Below are positions 21,786 to 23,487 of a DNA stretch of 23,487 nucleotides, piece by piece. Position 1 is the first letter of the stretch, and each line of letters opens with the position of its first letter. The translations under genes were made by a program, and so were the position numbers. Under the pieces are notes generated by a model, which saw only the letters and a list, made by a program, of their open reading frames with translations, did no database searches and was not told the DNA's origin. This DNA comes from an uncultured Sutterella sp. (lineage in GTDB: Bacteria > Pseudomonadota > Gammaproteobacteria > Burkholderiales > Burkholderiaceae_F). The stretch is from NCBI GenBank assembly GCA_900546995.1, contig URFF01000021.1, forward strand, positions 1 through 23,487, in the 5' to 3' direction.

Positions 21786-23066
21786 ATGGACAAATCCATT
21801 TTTGACGAAATGATTCAAACGCGCCGCCTTTTGCACACGATTCCGGAAGAAGGCTGGACGGAATTTCACACCACGTACATCGTCGCAGAACGCCTGAAAG
21901 CGCTTGGCTTTACCGACATCCGTTTGGGAAAACAAATCATCAAACCGGAAGCGGTTCTCGGACGAAATCCTGATACCGTCCGTTTAGCTATCCAACGGGC
22001 CATCAACGAGGGTGTCCCGGAAGAATTCATCCAAAGTATTAATGAGTACACGGGCTGTGTCGCTGTGTTCGACACAGGACGCGAGGGTCCTATCACGGCC
22101 TTCCGGTTTGACATGGACTGCAATCCGGTGGAGGAAACCGACGATCCTGAACACCTTCCCAATAAGTTAGGTTTTCGCTCCAAACATCCCGGTCTCATGC
22201 ATGCCTGTGGTCACGATAGCCACACGGCCCTGGGATTGGCGGTTGCCCGTTGGCTCATGCAAAACAAAGAGAGCTTGAAAGGCACATTCAAATTGGTTTT
22301 CCAACCGGCCGAAGAAGGTGTTCGGGGAGCCAATGCCATTGTGGAAAGCGGAATTTTGGATGACGTGGACACGATTGTCGCTTCTCACTGCGGCGGACAG
22401 TGCCATCTCCACGAAATGGGTGTTGTCAGAGCCGGCATGTTAGCCAGCACCAAGTTTGACATTCGTTTTAAGGGAAGCCCCTCACATGCCGGTAGTTCTC
22501 CTCACATGGGGCACAGTGCGTTAATGGCAGCGAGCGCCACCGCGATGATGTTGGTCGGCATCCCACGGCATGGAGATGGCGCCTCTCGAGTCGCTGTGGG
22601 CCGTATGGTCGCAGGCGAAGGGCGCAATGTCACGCCGGTGCATGCCTACATTCAAATGGAGGTTCGTGGAGAAACGTCAGCCATTAATGACTACATGTGC
22701 GACAAAGTTGAGAAAATTGTTCGCGGCAACGCCGAAGCCTACGAGGTCGAAAGCAGCATTGAAAAAGTGGGAGCGGCGACAACGCTCATCGAATGCCCCG
22801 AACTCATCAACGAGTTAAAGGCCATTGAGCAAACTCTAGACGGCGTTAAGAAAGTTGTCGTCCTCGATGTTCCTACCGGTAGTGAAGACTACACGTTGAT
22901 GGTCAAACGAGTTGTTGAACACGGCGGACAAGGGGCATTTTTCCGTTGGGGATGCGAACATCACGGCCATCACCGCGGAGACTTCGACATTCAAGATACC
23001 GAGTCGATGCCGCACGCTTTCGAAGTATTTGTTCGTTACGCACAAAAAGCGAATGGTTTAAATTAG
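21786..23066 (+). CDS. M20D amidohydrolase, AbgA-like
   Basis: The 426-residue hydrolase closely follows E. coli AbgA in pattern: TEFHTTYIVAERLKALGF, MAFR-like ITAFRFDMDCNPVEE, the ligands MHACGHDSHT (C141, H143), FQPAEEG (E176, E177), SHCGG (H201), HAGSSPHMGHSALMAA in the lid domain, and PTGSEDYTLMVKRV. The final ligand is in GHHRGDFD (H395/H396). The insert at residues 50-88 between the first helix pair and the first strand is also seen in AbgA. AbgA and AbgB work as a complex on p-aminobenzoyl-glutamate; here the pair may act on that or another N-acyl amino acid. GGGAGG lies six bases before the ATG at 21786. It has its own transcription unit after a terminator; a weak TATGAT at 21742-21747 is the candidate -10. 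Confidence 0.88.
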   Translation: MDKSIFDEMIQTRRLLHTIPEEGWTEFHTTYIVAERLKALGFTDIRLGKQIIKPEAVLGRNPDTVRLAIQRAINEGVPEEFIQSINEYTGCVAVFDTGREGPITAFRFDMDCNPVEETDDPEHLPNKLGFRSKHPGLMHACGHDSHTALGLAVARWLMQNKESLKGTFKLVFQPAEEGVRGANAIVESGILDDVDTIVASHCGGQCHLHEMGVVRAGMLASTKFDIRFKGSPSHAGSSPHMGHSALMAASATAMMLVGIPRHGDGASRVAVGRMVAGEGRNVTPVHAYIQMEVRGETSAINDYMCDKVEKIVRGNAEAYEVESSIEKVGAATTLIECPELINELKAIEQTLDGVKKVVVLDVPTGSEDYTLMVKRVVEHGGQGAFFRWGCEHHGHHRGDFDIQDTESMPHAFEVFVRYAQKANGLN

Positions 23067-23075
23067 CCAATCAAT

Positions 23076-23120
23076 GCGTTCTTCTCGAGACAGCTCAAAA
23101 ATCTTGAGAAGAACGCTTTT
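23076..23120 (+). terminator. Intrinsic terminator after the AbgA-like gene
   Basis: GCGTTCTTCTC (23076-23086) and GAGAAGAACGC (23106-23116) form an 11-bp perfect stem, extendable past one mismatch, with TTTT directly after. It begins ten bases after the stop codon. Confidence 0.92.
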
Positions 23121-23137
23121 AGTTTCTCCGAAATTTG

Positions 23138-23273
23138 AGCGAGGTTTGACCTCGCTATTTTCATGGGCGTATTGATACAATTTTGCGACCGCTTGAAACG
23201 AAGGAGGCGTTTTGAGCGAGGGATTGGTCGTTTGCCGGAGTTGACCAATCATCGTTGGAAATCCGTTCCAACG
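23138..23273. other. Run of hairpins upstream of the last small ORF
   Basis: Three further perfect inverted repeats follow in 135 bases: AGCGAGGT / ACCTCGCT (23138-23145, 23149-23156), GATTGGTC / GACCAATC (23222-23229, 23243-23250) and CGTTGGAA / TTCCAACG (23253-23260, 23266-23273). The first is followed by ATTTT and might terminate. TTTGAGCGAGG also occurs twice (23134-23144, 23211-23221). This could be a structured leader for the downstream ORF or a small RNA; no known family is recognised. Confidence 0.4.
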
Positions 23274-23343
23274 GTTGATAACAAAGCCGGAAAAACTAAC
23301 GCCCCGAGTGGTCAAGACTACGGAGCGTTGGAGGTATGAGGAG

Positions 23344-23484
23344 ATGAGTAAAAAGAATCCTCATGCCGACATGATGCCACACGTTGAGTTCAAATTCAAT
23401 ATCAGTGTGCAAGTGATTGTGCACAAATTGATCCCAAATTTTCCATTAGACCTTAAAGGGACTTTTGAAGTATCATTTTCCTAA
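23344..23484 (+). CDS. Possible small protein (46 residues), unrecognised
   Basis: An ATG at 23344, with GGAGG nine bases upstream, opens a 46-codon frame ending at a TAA three bases before the window end. The product starts MSKKNPHADMMPHVEFKFNI and continues as alternating hydrophobic and polar residues (VQVIVHKLI, GTFEVSF) suggestive of beta strands. There is no signal peptide, no membrane segment and no recognised family. The frame could also be read from 23275, but that start lacks a ribosome site and would begin just after the hairpins. It is short enough to have arisen by chance, though the ribosome site is good. Confidence 0.4.
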   Translation: MSKKNPHADMMPHVEFKFNISVQVIVHKLIPNFPLDLKGTFEVSFS

Positions 23485-23487
23485 TGG

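Noticed and set aside
23058..23315. 85-codon minus-strand frame at the right end
   Set aside because: It begins with TTG without a ribosome site, passes through the terminator and hairpins, and overlaps the end of the AbgA-like gene.

Overview
The window looks like a chromosomal segment of a betaproteobacterium, most likely a gut-type Burkholderiales of the Sutterellaceae kind. The main support is the gene order purM / hda-pcnB-folK, which I know from Burkholderiales, together with moderate base composition and protein similarities remembered without any search. It has two parts: an integrated mobile island on the left (1 to about 7394) and host chromosome on the right (about 7394 to 23487).

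Island (1-7394, nearly all on the minus strand, visibly more A+T-rich than the rest). It abuts the 3' end of a tRNA-Leu(CAA) gene, the usual target of tyrosine integrases. Reading away from the tRNA: a P4-type tyrosine integrase with a cluster of repeated motifs upstream; a structured intergenic region with a 26-bp perfect palindrome; then a tight operon of an AlpA-like regulator, a short MOBH relaxase (TraI), a DUF4400-like membrane protein and a TraD coupling protein, closed by an intrinsic terminator; a MobI-like protein; a PD-(D/E)XK-nuclease-like protein; and the N-terminus of a serine recombinase cut by the window edge. This is the DNA-processing half of an SXT/PFGI-type conjugation system. 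No mating-pair-formation genes are visible, so it may be a mobilizable element or the right end of a larger ICE.

Host region 1 (7394-12038): a tRNA-Leu and tRNA-Val pair behind a consensus sigma70 promoter, a YczE/YitT-like membrane protein, alanine racemase (alr), an orphan periplasmic amino-acid-binding protein, and a SotB-like MFS exporter.

Host region 2 (12040-17555): a minus-strand housekeeping operon hda-pcnB-folK-DUF486 with overlapping or nearly touching genes, divergent from purM; purM is followed by its terminator and an adenosine-deaminase-family gene.

Host region 3 (17575-18400): a TacA/TacT-type toxin-antitoxin pair (DUF1778 ribbon-helix-helix antitoxin plus GNAT toxin) with promoter and candidate operator. 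Then comes about 570 bases with a possible 47-codon cysteine-containing ORF.

Host region 4 (18973-23066): a catabolic cluster of two small multi-spanning membrane proteins (DUF3100-like and a partner) followed by two M20D amidohydrolases resembling AbgB and AbgA. The membrane pair is a candidate uptake system for the N-acyl amino acid or aminobenzoyl-glutamate-like substrate of the hydrolases. This is the least described system in the window. The right edge holds a run of hairpins and a 46-codon small ORF.
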